Shown piece after piece: positions 47,471-58,854 of a stretch of DNA of 64,000 bases; positions within the stretch are counted from its first letter, which is position 1; each line of letters starts with the position of its first letter. Source of the stretch: Carettochelys insculpta (lineage: Eukaryota; Chordata; Testudines; Carettochelyidae); NCBI RefSeq assembly GCF_033958435.1, contig NC_134141.1, positions 98,621,001-98,685,000 of the forward strand, given 5' to 3'. The position numbers and the translations under genes are program-made. The notes under the pieces were generated by a model that saw only the letters and a list, made by a program, of their open reading frames with translations, was not told the origin of the DNA and ran no database searches.

Positions 47471-48890
47471 CAGGCAGAGTGACCCAGGTGCATTTCATGG
47501 CAATGTCTTCTCCTTGTATGACCCAAGATGATCAACTGCATGTTATTGCCCCCAGACTCAAAGCTTAACTGGATTTTAACCAAAATGACTCCAGTCATCC
47601 CAAAACTGAAATGTAAATGAGGCCTAGCCCACTTTGTCATCTCTCTTTGCTCTCCAACAAATATCAGCCAAAGCTCCCTCTCCAGTAGAGCCTGTGCCCA
47701 TCTACAATGTGTAAGCGGTTGGGGACCACTCTTCTCCCATTTCACTACAGGAAACATCACTGAGCTCCTTTCTTACTAGGCCTTTGGGGCCTCCATCAGC
47801 ATGGTTTGTGCACATTTATTATTGATAAGAAATTTCAAATTAGCATTCTACTGGACTTTAAAAAGATATATCACACAGGAGGTTAAAAAGTAATGTAGTC
47901 ATCTAATTTTTTTTTTAGTTTTCTGATGGAGATTCTTTATTATTATTTTTTTTACAATTTACAGGTGCAGAATTAAAGAACGTGTTCACTCACTATATTA
48001 TTGATGCACTTAAGTGGAGTGTTCCAAAGCATGTAATTACCGTGTAGGCTTATGGCCCTGAAGTAGATGGGGATAGTGGTGCTGCATATCCATGATTTGA
48101 AGGACATACAGTGATGATTATAGAGGCAGTACTCTATATCCATTCCAGCCCTTTTGTGTTTAGCTCGTTGCCATGGCAAATAATTGGATAGAATTTAAGC
48201 CACTTTCTTCCAAGTGGGAAATTCATAATTTTACCCTTCACCTAATTTTGAATGTACTTTCAAAGAATCTTAAAGTTTCTTCAGGAATGACGCAGAGCTG
48301 AGTGTGGACCAAGGATGGGGGAGGGGAACAGGTTTCTACACAAGGTGGAATCACTACAATACAAGTTCTTTGATATATTTTTCTGTAATCAGATTCTTAC
48401 CAAATAAAATAGTCCCATGGTGAACGGGTCAGCTCCCTGTTGGCATCTCCTTGGCATGGCTTGGCAACTCATTTTCCACTGGGGTCCACAGCTGATGGCT
48501 GCCCCCACTGTGTAGTTACCTGCTTCTTCCTCTGACTTGGCCATCTATCAAAGTAATTTTCAAATCTCTCACTTTCCAGGGTAGTTTATGAGTGAAATAG
48601 AAAGGGTACTTTAAAAAAAATAAACTGAATTAGTGAGAGAGAAAGGGGAATGACCCTCTTGGAGAGGGTGTGTATCAAGGTATTTTTCAGGGTATATGGT
48701 TTAGGGTGTGTTCATGGTGAATTTTCTGTCATTCTAGAGAAACGAGGTCTCATGCAGTGAGGGGAGGTTGTTGGGGAGAGGAAGTGAGAGCTGGAGAAGA
48801 GCAAGGTGATGGTGAGGAACATAGGTAGGCAGGGGAAAGCCTGGGAGATTGTGTCAGGACAGCAGATGGCACAATCATCTATAATTCATA
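47471..48890. other. Unique noncoding DNA
   Basis: No gene is recognised. Frames at 47470-47760 and 47973-48179 (minus) show no domain; T-runs lie near 47907 and 47948. Confidence 0.35.
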
Positions 48891-48892
48891 CA

Positions 48893-49033
48893 TGGTCTGG
48901 CTATGGTCTGAAGAAGTGGGTCTGTCTCACGAAAGCTCACCTAATAAACTATTTTGCTAGTCTTTAAAGTGCTACTTGACTGCTTTTTGTTTTGATAGTG
49001 TATAGACTAGCACGGCTTCCTCTCTGTTACTAT
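48893..49033 (-). repeat. SINE copy with head
   Basis: The plus strand reads GGTCTGAAGAAGTGGGTCTG, AGTCTTTAAAGTGCTACTTG and, at the right, TAGACTAGCACGGCTTCCTC. So the element is on the minus strand with its pol-III-like head at 49033. A nearly full-length, relatively well-preserved copy. Confidence 0.8.
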
Positions 49034-49101
49034 GTTTGTATCCATCTTCCCTTTTTCTACAAAGACCCAAAGAGGTCAATTCCAATCCTTTAAAATAAGT
49101 T

Positions 49102-49420
49102 TTGGATTTGGGGGAGTGTGACCAGAAGGATTTTGGCACTTTTTTTATGTGCTATCATTTGTCATTTAAGACAGAAGCTGCTAAAGTCTTTAAATTCTTG
49201 ATGAAGGCTGGGCCAAAGGAAGCTATCCAAAATCCTGGTCAGGGTCATATCATGACTAAGGTGGCATGCAGATTGGACAGTATGAGCCAGTTGTATGACT
49301 TGGAGCACGTGAAATTAGGACTTGTAGGCAAACTTTCTCTATCGTTTGTTCTCTCTCCTGCTGGTATAGTTGCTCTACCTGGAGCACAACCAGCTCTCCT
49401 GTTCTGCTCCTTGTAGGTCT
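49102..49420. other. Unclassified stretch beside the Gypsy relic
   Basis: A 104-codon plus frame (49102-49416) is open but has no domain. It could be antisense to further decayed Gypsy pol sequence; that is not shown by any motif. Confidence 0.25.
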
Positions 49421-49429
49421 GTCACCATC

Positions 49430-49960
49430 CCCTTAATCACTGGCAGTTGGTCTTAATCTTAGATCAAGGTTTATCCTCTCTTTGGTCCTTTAGGAAGTCA
49501 AGCTGTCCAGTTAGGGTGTCCCTCTCCTGGGAGGTGATGTTTAATACATCTTCATGGTTAGGTGGCCCTTCTAGCTGAGCTTCTGTCTGGCTGGATACCC
49601 AGTCTCCATGGTCCAGCTCCTCACCTACACCTGCTAACATCACAGGTTTGGAGATTCTGTCTCCTCGGTTCCCCTCACTTATTATTCCATCTGATACTTT
49701 TTAAATCCTCTAGCATCCAGGGAAATATTCCTATTTCCAAACCCAGGTAATATGGTAGGTTAGTATCAAGCCCAGCTTCACTAAAAGTGACTTTGAGTTT
49801 TTGCCCCTCCAGTCAACTGCACGTATTAATATGAATATGAATAGGTTTTGATGTCTCCACAGATACACTGTAGAAAGAGAATCTCCCTGGCAGCTTCTGG
49901 GCTTTGGACCAAGCTGTCATGGATAAAGGTCTGCCCTCACATGGAATCCACCAGATCCAT
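49430..49960 (-). pseudogene. Gypsy-type protease/leader region, decayed (tentative)
   Basis: Lies directly downstream, on the minus strand, of the gag zinc knuckle. Frame-shifted minus-strand translation is acidic and glutamine-rich with no stop-free domain; position suggests the gag-pro junction of the same element. No protease D-T/S-G motif could be located. Confidence 0.3.
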
Positions 49961-49996
49961 TGCTAACAGAAACTATTACTTTAACCTGGATTTACT

Positions 49997-50197
49997 TTAG
50001 AGGCTTTCTGCTGTCCACACCTTTCCATAATCCCACTTATAGGGGCATTGATGATACTGGTGATCTGGGCACCCACATGAAAAGCAAGCCTTCTTTTCTG
50101 GCCATGTGCATGCTGGCCCTGAATCTAATGTCTGAGGTGTCCCTTCCCTGTGTGCTTGTCTGATCCCACTCCCTGACTTTCCAGTAGAACTGCCCAC
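49997..50197 (-). pseudogene. Gypsy-type gag fragment with CCHC zinc knuckle
   Basis: The 66-codon minus frame contains CFSCGCPDHQYHQC at residues 38-51 (50045-50086), an exact C-x2-C-x4-H-x4-C nucleocapsid zinc knuckle, preceded by basic and polar sequence. Such knuckles bind RNA in retroelement gag. With the capsid-like segment at 50572-50829 it marks a minus-strand gag broken by stops and frameshifts. Confidence 0.7.
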
Positions 50198-50411
50198 AGA
50201 GGCTACAGGGGTCTTTGTCCTGGTTTCATCCTGAGGTGCCTGGGTTGCCCAATGGAGGCCAGAACAGGGTCTGGCTACTTGCTGGACCCTTTAGAAGCTG
50301 GAGTTTTCAAGACCACACTTCTCACTGATTCTCTTGGTTTAGCTCTTTCTTGATTCAAGGATTTCCTTGGCTTCCCCCAGCTGCTCATGTGATATAATCA
50401 GAGTCATCTCC

Positions 50412-50829
50412 TCAGCTAAATAACCTATCAGACAGACAGCATTGCCAAGGGACTCTGACTATTTTTTGAGTGCACAGTCCCAATCCCCTTCTGGAAGTAT
50501 GTAGGAAAACTGCTCTCCGATGATGACTCCAATCCAAGTTTCCAGCCTTAATCACCTTTATCACAGGTGTCTTAATCTCTAGTGCCCATGTCAGGCTGAG
50601 ATCCCAGTGGGTATTTCTTCTCATACAACCTCTGATTCATCCATGAGGTGTACCTTCTCATACACATATCCTTGGGCAAATTTGCATCCAGTCTTGGATA
50701 AGCAGTCTCACTGATCCCATTATGTGGCCACTGGACTGCCATCAGTGCTTGTTCAAATGGTACCCGGAAAGATTCTGGGGCATCCACAGGCTCCATCTTT
50801 TTTACTTTAACTGACAGAGGTGGGGTCAC
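50412..50829 (-). pseudogene. Gypsy-type gag capsid fragment (SCAN-like)
   Basis: The 85-codon frame 50572-50829 contains APESFRVPFEQALMAVQWP and then TAYPRLDANLPKDM. It resembles the capsid segment of Gmr1-like Gypsy gag, the source of vertebrate SCAN domains (pattern ...PEAFLxxFERxAxAxxWP...). The downstream 70-codon frame (50412-50624) overlaps its end in another phase, consistent with a frameshift. Similarity is by eye only. Confidence 0.55.
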
Positions 50830-51290
50830 CAGACCCAGGTGCTGAGTCCCACAAGGGAAAGCTCTGGGGACTCCCTGAATCTACATCACAGCCACTCCTC
50901 TTGGACCAGCCTTTGCTGCTGTTCCTGCTGTTGTGACTTTATGTACTGGTCCAGATGCTTCTCCTGGGCTGCCTGTTGCTGCTGCTTGTTCTCATTCATC
51001 CATGTTGTTTGTCCTACAAACCCACAACTTCAGCTTGAGTATATCTGAACATCTGGCTCAGTCAACTTCCACTTCAGGAGCTGGAAGGATGCCTACTTTC
51101 CCTTACAGGTATGAAGGGATCTGCTCACTGTGTGGTACATTTTTGCAGCCTGGATTGGCATGACAGCTCTCCTCCCTCCACCGGGATTTTTAGGAGTGGG
51201 TGCTCCACCCTGGAGGAAACCTGCCACTTGCTGTAACTTGATTCTCCAGCCAAGTCACTTCAAAGTTTCTCCCCTTCCAGGTGAAAAACA
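50830..51290. other. Probable upstream part of the Gypsy relic
   Basis: GC-rich, glutamine/cysteine-like translations on both strands; a GCTGCTGTTCCTGCTG-like patch near 50908. No motif was recognised and no LTR or primer-binding site was found. Confidence 0.3.
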
Positions 51291-51294
51291 CAAG

Positions 51295-51515
51295 TGCCTT
51301 GTCTAGACTAGCCCCCTCCTTCAAAGGGGGCATGTAAATGAGCCCACTCGGTGAATAGCAATGAGGTGCTGTGCTGCATATGCAGCACCTCATTAGCATA
51401 ATTTTCACCGCATGAACTTTGAAGTTGCTAACTTCGAAGCACCAGCAAGGAGTCTAGCCACAGGCACTTCCAAGTACCTGCTCTACTTCGAAGTTCCCCT
51501 ACTCCCAAAATGTTT
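51295..51515. mobile_element. Half of a fold-back MITE
   Basis: Starts TGCCTTGTCTAGACTAGCC, followed by CTCCTTCAAAGGGGGCATG, a small palindrome around TGCTGCATATGCAGCA (51365-51385), CATTAGCATAATTTTC and CTTTGAAGTTGCTAACTTCG. Block order matches one arm of 35338-35773 and 15285-15703. The mirror arm is missing. Confidence 0.65.
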
Positions 51516-52528
51516 AGGGATGCTCAAGGGCAATAAAACTCCTTACGAAGGTACAGGAATAGTATAGTATATAGGAATTGGGTACATCCCTTTAAATAAT
51601 TTGTGAGACCATTAATGGCCCTTACAATCTTCTACATTTCTGAAGACACCAGACCCCTGTATCAGCAGTCTAGTCATGTAGGTAGACCTTGCATATAGTA
51701 AACATTTAGGAAGCATGGTTATAGCTCATCTTTCCTCCTGCTCCTCCCACCCCCACCTTGGACTCCTAAAAAGAACAATTTGCGTGCTTCAAACTTAATC
51801 CTAGAAGCTTGGTCTCTGTTTCTGTGAAGCTCTGATTAAAACATGAAATTTACTTAAGATTTAAAAGGACAGTTACAGTGTTTTAAAAACTCAAAATGTA
51901 TTCAAATATAGCCCAAGGTTAGAATCAGAATAATTGCTTCCTAGTCCCACTGAAAGTCAATTACTTACAGTCACTTTGATTTTTGCAAGCTCTGTATCTT
52001 TTGATGCATTAGAGATTTATCCTTTATTAGAACATTAGGCAGTGTCTTTTGAACTTTCCATTTCAGGGTTAAGTCATTGAATTTTCTTTGTTAGTGGCTT
52101 ATGAATCAGCCTTTGATGATAGTTAAGATTTAACTCCAGTTTCTAACCTACACAGAGCTTAGGAGATATACTTTTGAAAATGGTGTCCAAGCTGGAGCCT
52201 GAACTGAGACAATTAGCTAAATGATCTGTGAGGCTATCTACCTCTGTGATGGTTGTCTTTTACTGAGTCAGCTGTGGATGCAGAAAGTAGCTTCAAATTG
52301 CCCTTCTTTGTCCAGTCTGAGAGCTTGTGGTGTTAAGACAACTATCTAAGGCTTAGGGCTATAGCAGACATATCTCTTCAGGGCTATCATACTAATCACA
52401 GGAAAAGACTGATTGCTAAAATGTAGAGTATCTTTAGACTGCCAAGTGAACCAGCCTCAGAAGAGGTACCATAAGAGTCTTTCTTGGCGGTCACTCGATA
52501 ATGAATAGGATGGCTTCATGTCACTCTC
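51516..52528. other. Unique noncoding DNA
   Basis: No gene or bounded repeat is recognised. Confidence 0.35.
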
Positions 52529-52990
52529 CTATTTGTGAGTCCATTGATGGCTGACCAGCCCAATTCTGGAGCTGCAGATCTTATCACAGAAGGGGCAGGT
52601 GTTGGTAGTTTTTGGAGGGGCATGGGTCAGTTTTTGCCACTCTTTTCTTCTTCTCTGTCTTTCCTCATTTGTGCTGTGATGGGACGTCTCAAATTGCACC
52701 ACCCCTTCATGGATTACCGCTCTCCACTGGGGGCGGTCCTGGGCAAGGATCTCCCAAGTGTCAACAACAATGCTGCACTTTTTCATGTGTGCTTTCAGCA
52801 TGTTGTTATATCGCTTCCTCAGGCCACCAACGTTGCTCCATCCTTCTTCCAATTTGGAAAACAGAATCTGTTTTGGGAGGCACTGATCAGACATCCAAAC
52901 CATGTGACCTAGTCTACTGAAGTTATTGGTGAATGATAATACTGCTCTGTTTGACTCTTCCAGGACGCTAGTGTTTATGTGCCTATCCTT
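52529..52990 (-). pseudogene. Non-LTR retrotransposon ORF2 C-terminus with zinc-finger-like end
   Basis: Minus-strand reading gives a RLGHMVWMSDQCLPKQILF segment, then LEEGWSNVGGLRKRYNNML, a WEILAQDRPQWRAVIHEG segment and the terminal CPFCDKICSSRIGLVSHQWTH (C-x2-C...H-x3-H-like). This chain is the usual C-terminal tail of a widespread LINE ORF2 (pattern GHVxRMPDxRLPK ... DRxxWR ... CxxCxxxCxSRIGLxSHxRTH). I think it is RTE-like but cannot exclude another clade. The 125-codon plus frame here is its shadow. Confidence 0.75.
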
Positions 52991-54180
52991 TCAAGTGATA
53001 TACAATAGAGTAGTTCCTTCATAAAGATATAGCTCCAAAAGGGTTCAAAAAGCCCTAGTTTACAACCCTTATCTTCTTTCTGAGGCTTTGAATTTATTTT
53101 TAACCAGACTGTGAGCTGCCTTCCCCAAAGACATACCACATCTCTGGAAGAGTGTTGGCCATTGGTAGCCTCTCTGAGGAGATTCTGCCTTGGATGCCAT
53201 CCATAAACATATACTAAGCCAGGTATGATCCAGCAGCTGTCAGCCAGTTTGATGCCACACCCAGACTTCTGCCTGCTTAGTATCATCAGAAAGTAAGAGT
53301 GAATTTGTGAGTCATTCCACTGGAATGAAGTTACTGGTATCCTCCTTAAGGAAATGTAGCTGCTTCAGATGAAGGTCAAGCTGGAGGCTATCTTCCCAGG
53401 AGATCACTATCATCTCCTGAGTGGTTTCCTCAGTGTTGGCCATTTGTGGTTCCCTGGACCTATTCTAACCCTGGTCATCACATCCAGAATCCCAAAAAAG
53501 TTTGGTTGGTCTGAAAGACTGAAGAAAAATATTGTAGAAAATGGAAGGATAATCCCTTTAAAATGGGGAAAATAAAAATACTGCTACTAGTCAAACACCA
53601 GATTCCTCTGTAAATGGAAAAGAGCAAGAAGTGGGACAGACACGACAGCTGTAGCAGCAGAACTGTCTCATCATATTATGCATCCATCTCTTTCCTTTGA
53701 GTGGGGTGAGGAGAGTCATTCATTTCTTGCCTCCTGAGTCAGCCTTTGCACTGAGCATTGCCACAAATTAAGAGAAAAGGTCAAAAGAGGGGCATCTGTG
53801 GCCATGCTATGGAAAATTAATCTAAACGCTCTTGGTATTTGCAGTTGAGTCACATCACGCATACAGTAGCAGATCTGAGCAGCGATCAGAGGTATATGTA
53901 GGAGACATTAGGAAGCACAAGAACTCAGGGTTCACCTTTTAAAATAAATGGGTGAGATCAGGATGAGAAGTAGCAGACGCTGCCCATGAGATATGCTCTC
54001 AGCAAATGCTTTCCCTAAAATGGATTCAGAATTAAATGGGTACGGGTATAGAGAAAGCAAAAAGAAGTGCTAAAGAAAAGTTGACTGTTCTGGGAGAGTA
54101 AAATCGCAAATACAAAGAGTGCTGCACATCTTTCCCTGTTGAAGTTTTGAAACAGCAATGAAATCTGTTTGGGCATGTCT
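52991..54180. other. Unique or upstream LINE sequence, unresolved
   Basis: A 103-codon minus frame (52975-53286) lies upstream of the LINE tail but I cannot match it to a domain. The rest is AT-rich with no recognised feature. Confidence 0.3.
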
Positions 54181-54182
54181 AC

Positions 54183-54350
54183 ACTACAGAGTTTTGTCAA
54201 CAAACCTGGAGTTTTGTCAACAAAACTCGGAGAGCATCTACACACAAAATGCAATCTGTCAACAGAGTTGTGACAGAACTAAGCCTTTTTCCCAACAGTG
54301 TTATTCCTCTCTGCATTGAGGGATAACATTTCTGTCGACAGAGTTCTGAG
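54183..54350. mobile_element. GTTGACAG-family MITE end or Harbinger left end
   Basis: GTCTACACTACAGAGTTTTG followed by a direct repeat of GAGTTTTGTCAACAAA (54189 and 54210) and CTGTCAACAGAG, TCTGTCGACAGAG words. It resembles the left end of the GTTGACAG MITEs and may be the left terminus of the Harbinger transposon to its right, which would link the MITEs to their source. Confidence 0.5.
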
Positions 54351-54550
54351 AGTGCAGGGGCCCCTGCATAGGTGGGCAGTGAGCCAGGCACAGGGCGGCC
54401 CTCCTAACACAGAGATGCATACCTGTGTTCCCAGGAAATCCCCATCTAAGAGCCCAAGGGGTGGGGGCTGCAACTCATGGTGGGTGGGAGGTGGGTCCTA
54501 GAGGGCTATGTTGTGAGAAGGTCTCACAGTGTTCCTCTCTCTCCTTACAG

Positions 54551-54800
54551 CCATACCACCAGAGGGCAGGGCCACCCCCCACAGTCCTCCAGAGTCAGCC
54601 AGCTCCATCATGGGATCAGTGCCAGCCATCCTCAGAGCACAACCTGGGAGGCCGATGATGCCACCAGCATGGGGGCAGCCGCGTGTCCACAGGTTCAGCC
54701 ACAGGCTGGATGATAAACCCCTGTGTGCCTTCATGGCTGTCCTGCAGTCACAGAATAAGCTTGCAGATGTGCTCTCCCAGGCTGTCCTCAACCTGCCAGG
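54551..54800 (+). pseudogene. Harbinger second ORF, exon-like segment (tentative)
   Basis: Open 250-bp segment bounded by a good acceptor (CTCTCTCTCCTTACAG, ending 54550) and a strong donor (GTAAGT at 54801). It encodes a proline-rich stretch and then 'AFMAVLQSQNKLADVLSQAV' near the end, an amphipathic helix like the C-terminus of the Myb/SANT-like accessory protein of Harbinger elements. It faces the transposase on the opposite strand, as in many two-gene Harbinger transposons. No Myb domain is visible here. Overlapping 149- and 77-codon frames are shadows. Confidence 0.45.
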
Positions 54801-54809
54801 GTAAGTTAT

Positions 54810-55690
54810 AGCTGCAGCTGCCCACCAGACCCCCATTTCCTCCCCCTCAAGACCCCCATCCTGCCTACTAAGCCTGTCCCTTGGGCCCCTCCTCCATAGC
54901 ATCTGAGCCTGAGCCTGCCAAACCCTCCTGACCCTGTACCTCCCCAAGCTCCCAGCCCCACCCCCTCCCCCATGGGGACCACATACCTGAGGCAGGTGGG
55001 AGTCTTACAGCTGCCATGGTTCATGGCTCCCAACACCTTCCCAGGACAAATGTCCCGTATTCAAATCCCCTCTCACTCTTTATAGCTTCTCTCAGTGCTA
55101 TTTTGCTAGAAAAAAGGGTGCCAGAACTCAAGTCTGATGATTTCTCATAGGGGTGGGAGTGTTCAGTTTTAATACCCCGGCTCCAATGCTCCTGTGGGAC
55201 CAATAGGGTCTCCTGCCCCAGTCCCCACAGTGCTGTGGGACCGGTGGTGAAAATTTTTCTGGGGTTCTAATGGAAAAACAGTGCTGGATCTTTGTTCCCG
55301 TGCATTCCACCAAAAACAAAAGCCCTCACCTCTCTCTCCCAAACACTGTACATAGTTTTGTGTGAGAAATGTTTATTTCCCAACATATCCCTAGTTACAT
55401 TTGTGTACTAAAAGCTACTATCTTAACATGCCCTCACATTTCGTACTGAAAAGCTATGCTTCTAATACCCGCTTGTCCCTCATTCTGGTGGAGAGCGGTG
55501 ACGTGGAAGAAGAGCGTGCAGAGACGGGGAGGGGCTTGGGTGGGGCTGTGGGACCAAGGACCCTGCAGGAGTTGCCCTGGGTGGGACCTGGGTGGGGCCA
55601 TGGGAGAAGAGCTCCTGGAGGGCCTCCCTGATGCACAGCCCCTTATGGTTGGCCTGTTGGTTAGGGGCTGCACTCAGCTCCTCCTATCCG
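54810..55690. other. Intergenic part of the Harbinger transposon
   Basis: GC-rich DNA between the convergent genes. A TGTTTATTTCCCAACA patch near 55368-55385 may hold termination signals. Many overlapping frames (60-94 codons) on both strands at 55400-55786 are shadows; the minus side at 55590-55690 likely carries the end of the transposase. Confidence 0.4.
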
Positions 55691-56478
55691 CAGGCAGCGT
55701 CAGCCAGCCAGCCATCCCTGGGGGAGGGCCTTGTTCTTGATCTCCACAATATTGTGGAGAGCACAACACACCCCCACCACCCGTGAGATGTTCAACTCCC
55801 CCACATCTAAGATACATCAGAAGCAAGCCTTCAACTGCCTAAAGGCACACTCCACTGGGGTCCGGGCCCAATGAAGGCGGGCATTAAACAGTTCCTGTGG
55901 GGGGTCTAGGTGCCCTGTGTATGGCCACATGACCCAGGGTAGGAGTGGGTAGGCTGCATCACCCATGATGCATAGGGCATTGGCATCCTGGATGGCTAGC
56001 TCCCAGTGGGAAACGTATGTCCCCACCACCATCTGCCAGAAGAGGCTGGAGTTTCTGAAAACCTAATTATCATGGGCCCAGCCAGCCCAGCCCATGTAAA
56101 TGTCCATAAATCAGCTCAGAGGACCTGCTTAACTACAGAATGGTAGCTCTCGCAATTTATATACTGGACATCATGGTGTTCCAGGGCTTGGATAGGGATA
56201 TGCATCCTGTCAATTGCACCAAAGCACTGCAGGAAGCCCAGTGTGCCAAAGCCAGCTACAGCTGCATCCACATCCCCAACATGGATGACTCTCTGGAGCA
56301 GGGTGTCTTTGATGGTGCTGATAACTGCAAGGGGAGGAGACCAAACACAGTTGTGTGTGACAGAGAAGTGAGCCTGGGTTTTTCTTTCCGCTTTTTGTGT
56401 ATGGATGTACTCTTTCGAAAGAAGTCTTTTGAAAGATTGTTGTAGTGTAGCCATTGGCATAAAGACATCTATGTTCAC
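55690..56478 (-). pseudogene. PIF/Harbinger transposase, broken
   Basis: Minus-strand pieces in order: an ISTIKDTLLQRVIHVGDVDA segment; FLQCFGAIDRMHIPIQALEH with the first catalytic Asp (56250-56200 region); DIYMGWAGWAHDN with the second Asp, then an in-frame stop; VVGTYVSHWELAIQDANA, MGDAAYPLLPWVMWPYTGHL and NARLHWARTPVECAF with the catalytic Glu (55817-56032); and a 'LHNIVEI' segment near 55745. A frameshift after SVVKQVL and at least two stops inactivate it. The N-terminal part is missing: the frame runs straight from the element's terminal region (MNIDVFMPMATLQQ) into the core, indicating internal deletion. Homology to HARBI1-type DDE transposases is clear from motif order. Confidence 0.88.
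56380..56460. repeat. Terminal region of the Harbinger transposon
   Basis: TGTATGGATGTACTCTTTCG and TTGTAGTGTAGCCA form the right end; on the minus strand it starts TGGCTACACTACAACAATC. It shares CTACACTACA with the MITE ends at 6565 and 7774. Exact boundary and duplication are not resolved. Confidence 0.5.
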
Positions 56479-56479
56479 A

Positions 56480-57324
56480 AGAAGGTGGCAAAATATGCTT
56501 TCTAATTTAAAAAAAAATATCTTTTAAAAACAGGTATTTAGCTGGGTTTGGGTGGACACAAGACTTGTGTGTGACAGAGTTGGATGTGTCTAAGCTAACC
56601 ATTACAGCAAACTACATCTCTGCAGTGATTGCACTGTCCCTATTCTATACTGGAAAGAAATGTTTCATTTCACACACCATTTACAACTTGAAGCAATAAA
56701 CCCCAGTGTCTGTTTACACTCTCAGTCCAAAAAAATATATATGGTTAGCCAGGGCTGTCTGTCGTTGAAGAATTTAAAGACCCATAGCATAGTTGTTATG
56801 GCATTACCTGTATCTGCAAGCCCCAGCTGACAACTGAGAAGCTACATGAAGTGTACTTAGCACAAAGAGAACAGAAATAAATTTGTGTTTTTATGTTCAA
56901 AATTGTTTCTTAGTGAAATAAATTTAAAGCAGGTATACCCACCATGCCATAAGCAAAGACAATATATGTATTTTTCTAGGGTTTTCTACTGAGGACTAGT
57001 GGGTACAAATGCAATTTTAATAATTTGCTAATACAAAGAAGGAAACAATTGATTCCTCAAATACAGGTAAATTACAGGTACTTTCCAGTTGCTGTGTTTG
57101 TTTCCCATAAGCAGAGTCTGGTTGGCTGCATTTGTAGGGAGAGCCCCAGGACTGGGTTTAAGTCAACCACACAGTGGAATAAAGGGGAGCATGGCACCAC
57201 CATCTACTATGTGCATCAGTGTTAGACCTGCCCGGGCTACAGTTCTGAGCATTTGGAGTGAGGGCTGTGTTCCTATTGCTCGCAACCATGAGCAAGTGGA
57301 TGAGACAAGTGGACAGACAGCAGC
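56480..57324. other. Noncoding DNA, unclassified
   Basis: AT-rich to 57080, then GC-richer DNA that may belong to the MITE family element to its right. The 139-codon plus frame (57089-57508) and 131-codon minus frame (57163-57558) overlap in antisense and show no domain. Confidence 0.35.
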
Positions 57325-57630
57325 CAAACTGCCTGGCTGCTCTATCGGCAAAGCAGACAAGTGGAAGCACAGCAGACAGGGCCGCCTGGTGTCCCAGAAG
57401 CCCTGTCTGTCAACAGAGGGCCCCCCAGAATGTCCAGACTGGCTTTCTGTCAATGGATCGCTGTCAACAGAGGCGTTATTCCCCGTGGGGAAAAGGGTAC
57501 CGGTGTGAACAAAAGTCCTGTCTTCTGTCAATTTACTGGTAACCGAATGCCTTAGCAATCTGGCTGCTGTCTGTGTTTTATTGGCAAAACAGTCATTTTG
57601 CTGACAAAACCCTCTAGTATAGACTTAGCC
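57325..57630. mobile_element. MITE, right part, related to 3895-4349
   Basis: GAAGCACAGCAGACAGGGC, GCCCTGTCTGTCAACAGAGG and GGCCCCCC match 4066-4130 of the complete copy in order, and the right edge TAGTATAGACTTAGCC matches its end. The left part is missing. Confidence 0.7.
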
Positions 57631-58733
57631 AGAGATATGAAGATTATGAGATGGTCAGACACTAGTGTAATGGCTGGGAGGGGCACAAAAGTGAAGATTC
57701 TGAGCCATAGTCATACACCTCAGTTCAGACACAGATGAGAGAGGGACATATATTGCACGTATGTGAAGAGCTGTAATAGATTACTCCCCACCCATGCAAA
57801 CCAGGAAGCTCTGGAAGAACTGGACAGTGATTTTAAGGAACACGACCTCCTGGGCAGTGTTCCCTGTAACTTGAATGCTGGGTGGCCCCTTCAGAGAAAT
57901 TCAGATGCTTCCCAGCTGATTAGCAGAGTGCCCAGAGAGCCCACAAGCTGGCAGCATGAGTTTCTGGTGGTGTACATCCTCACATACCTCAGTGCAAATA
58001 ACAAAACTTATTGTGCACATGGATGGAAAAAAGTAGCGGTAACATTGCCCATAAGGTAATATAATTTGTGCACCATTCCTTGCTTTTGGCACTATTTAAA
58101 GGCATAATCTTCACAGCAAATTTGTACAAACTCTACTGTCTGGTACATCAGGAAACCTCACAGAGGGGAGGTGGCATATCTGACTGGATGGTGAGCTGGT
58201 TGCACTCTCTTTCTCAGCAACATTGGTAGGAAAAGACACCACTCACAATCCTGAAATTACTTACAGACTACAACTCTAAAAACACCTCTGTTTTTGTACA
58301 GGATTCTATGAGATAGGACAACGAAATTTGCTGCAAAACATTTCTTAAATAATACAGATTATGTACAAGCAGAAAAGAAAACTGTACCTCACAGTCTAGG
58401 GAATCTACCCTCCCCTCTGAAAAAGGGGATAATTTTAACTAATTTAATCATTATTAATTCACAGATGACAGTACAAAAACAAACCACAAACCACACTTCA
58501 TAAAACTGAGAAAAGTACCCTTTTTCCCCTTTGCACTAGAATGCTCTTTAGTAATTATTCTGCAGTTCCTTCAGGGGAGTAAATATCCAGATTTCATGTT
58601 GCAAGAGTCACAAGCAGTAAAATAATCTGTAAATCACACAGCAGTATGGCCATACAATACTTTCATTTTTTTTCAATGTGTTCAGTTTTCAATGTACATA
58701 TAATAGGAAAAATCTCTGGGTTTCTTTCAGTCT
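57631..58733. other. Unique noncoding DNA
   Basis: No gene or bounded repeat; the 98-codon frame 57763-58059 has no recognisable domain. Confidence 0.35.
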
Positions 58734-58853
58734 GGCTATGGGTACACTACAGAGATACATTTACAGAAGTCACGGTAGGACTTGAGATTTCTCAGCAAAA
58801 CTTCTGTTGGCAGAGGGCAACCACACAAAAGCCAATCGGAAGAGTGTTCCACT
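58734..58853. mobile_element. MITE, left part, related to 3895-4349
   Basis: GGCTATGGGTACAC, 'ACAGAAGTCACGGTAGGACT', CAGCAAAACTTCTGTTGGCAG and GAGTGTTCCACT match 3895-4013 in order. It breaks off after about 120 bases. Confidence 0.75.
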
Positions 58854-58854
58854 G

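Noticed and set aside
52535..52912. 125-codon plus frame
   Set aside because: Antisense shadow of the LINE ORF2 tail, which has recognisable motifs.
56140..56445. 101-codon plus frame
   Set aside because: Antisense to the Harbinger transposase.
57089..57558. 139-codon plus and 131-codon minus frames
   Set aside because: Antisense to each other, partly in a MITE fragment, no domain on either strand.
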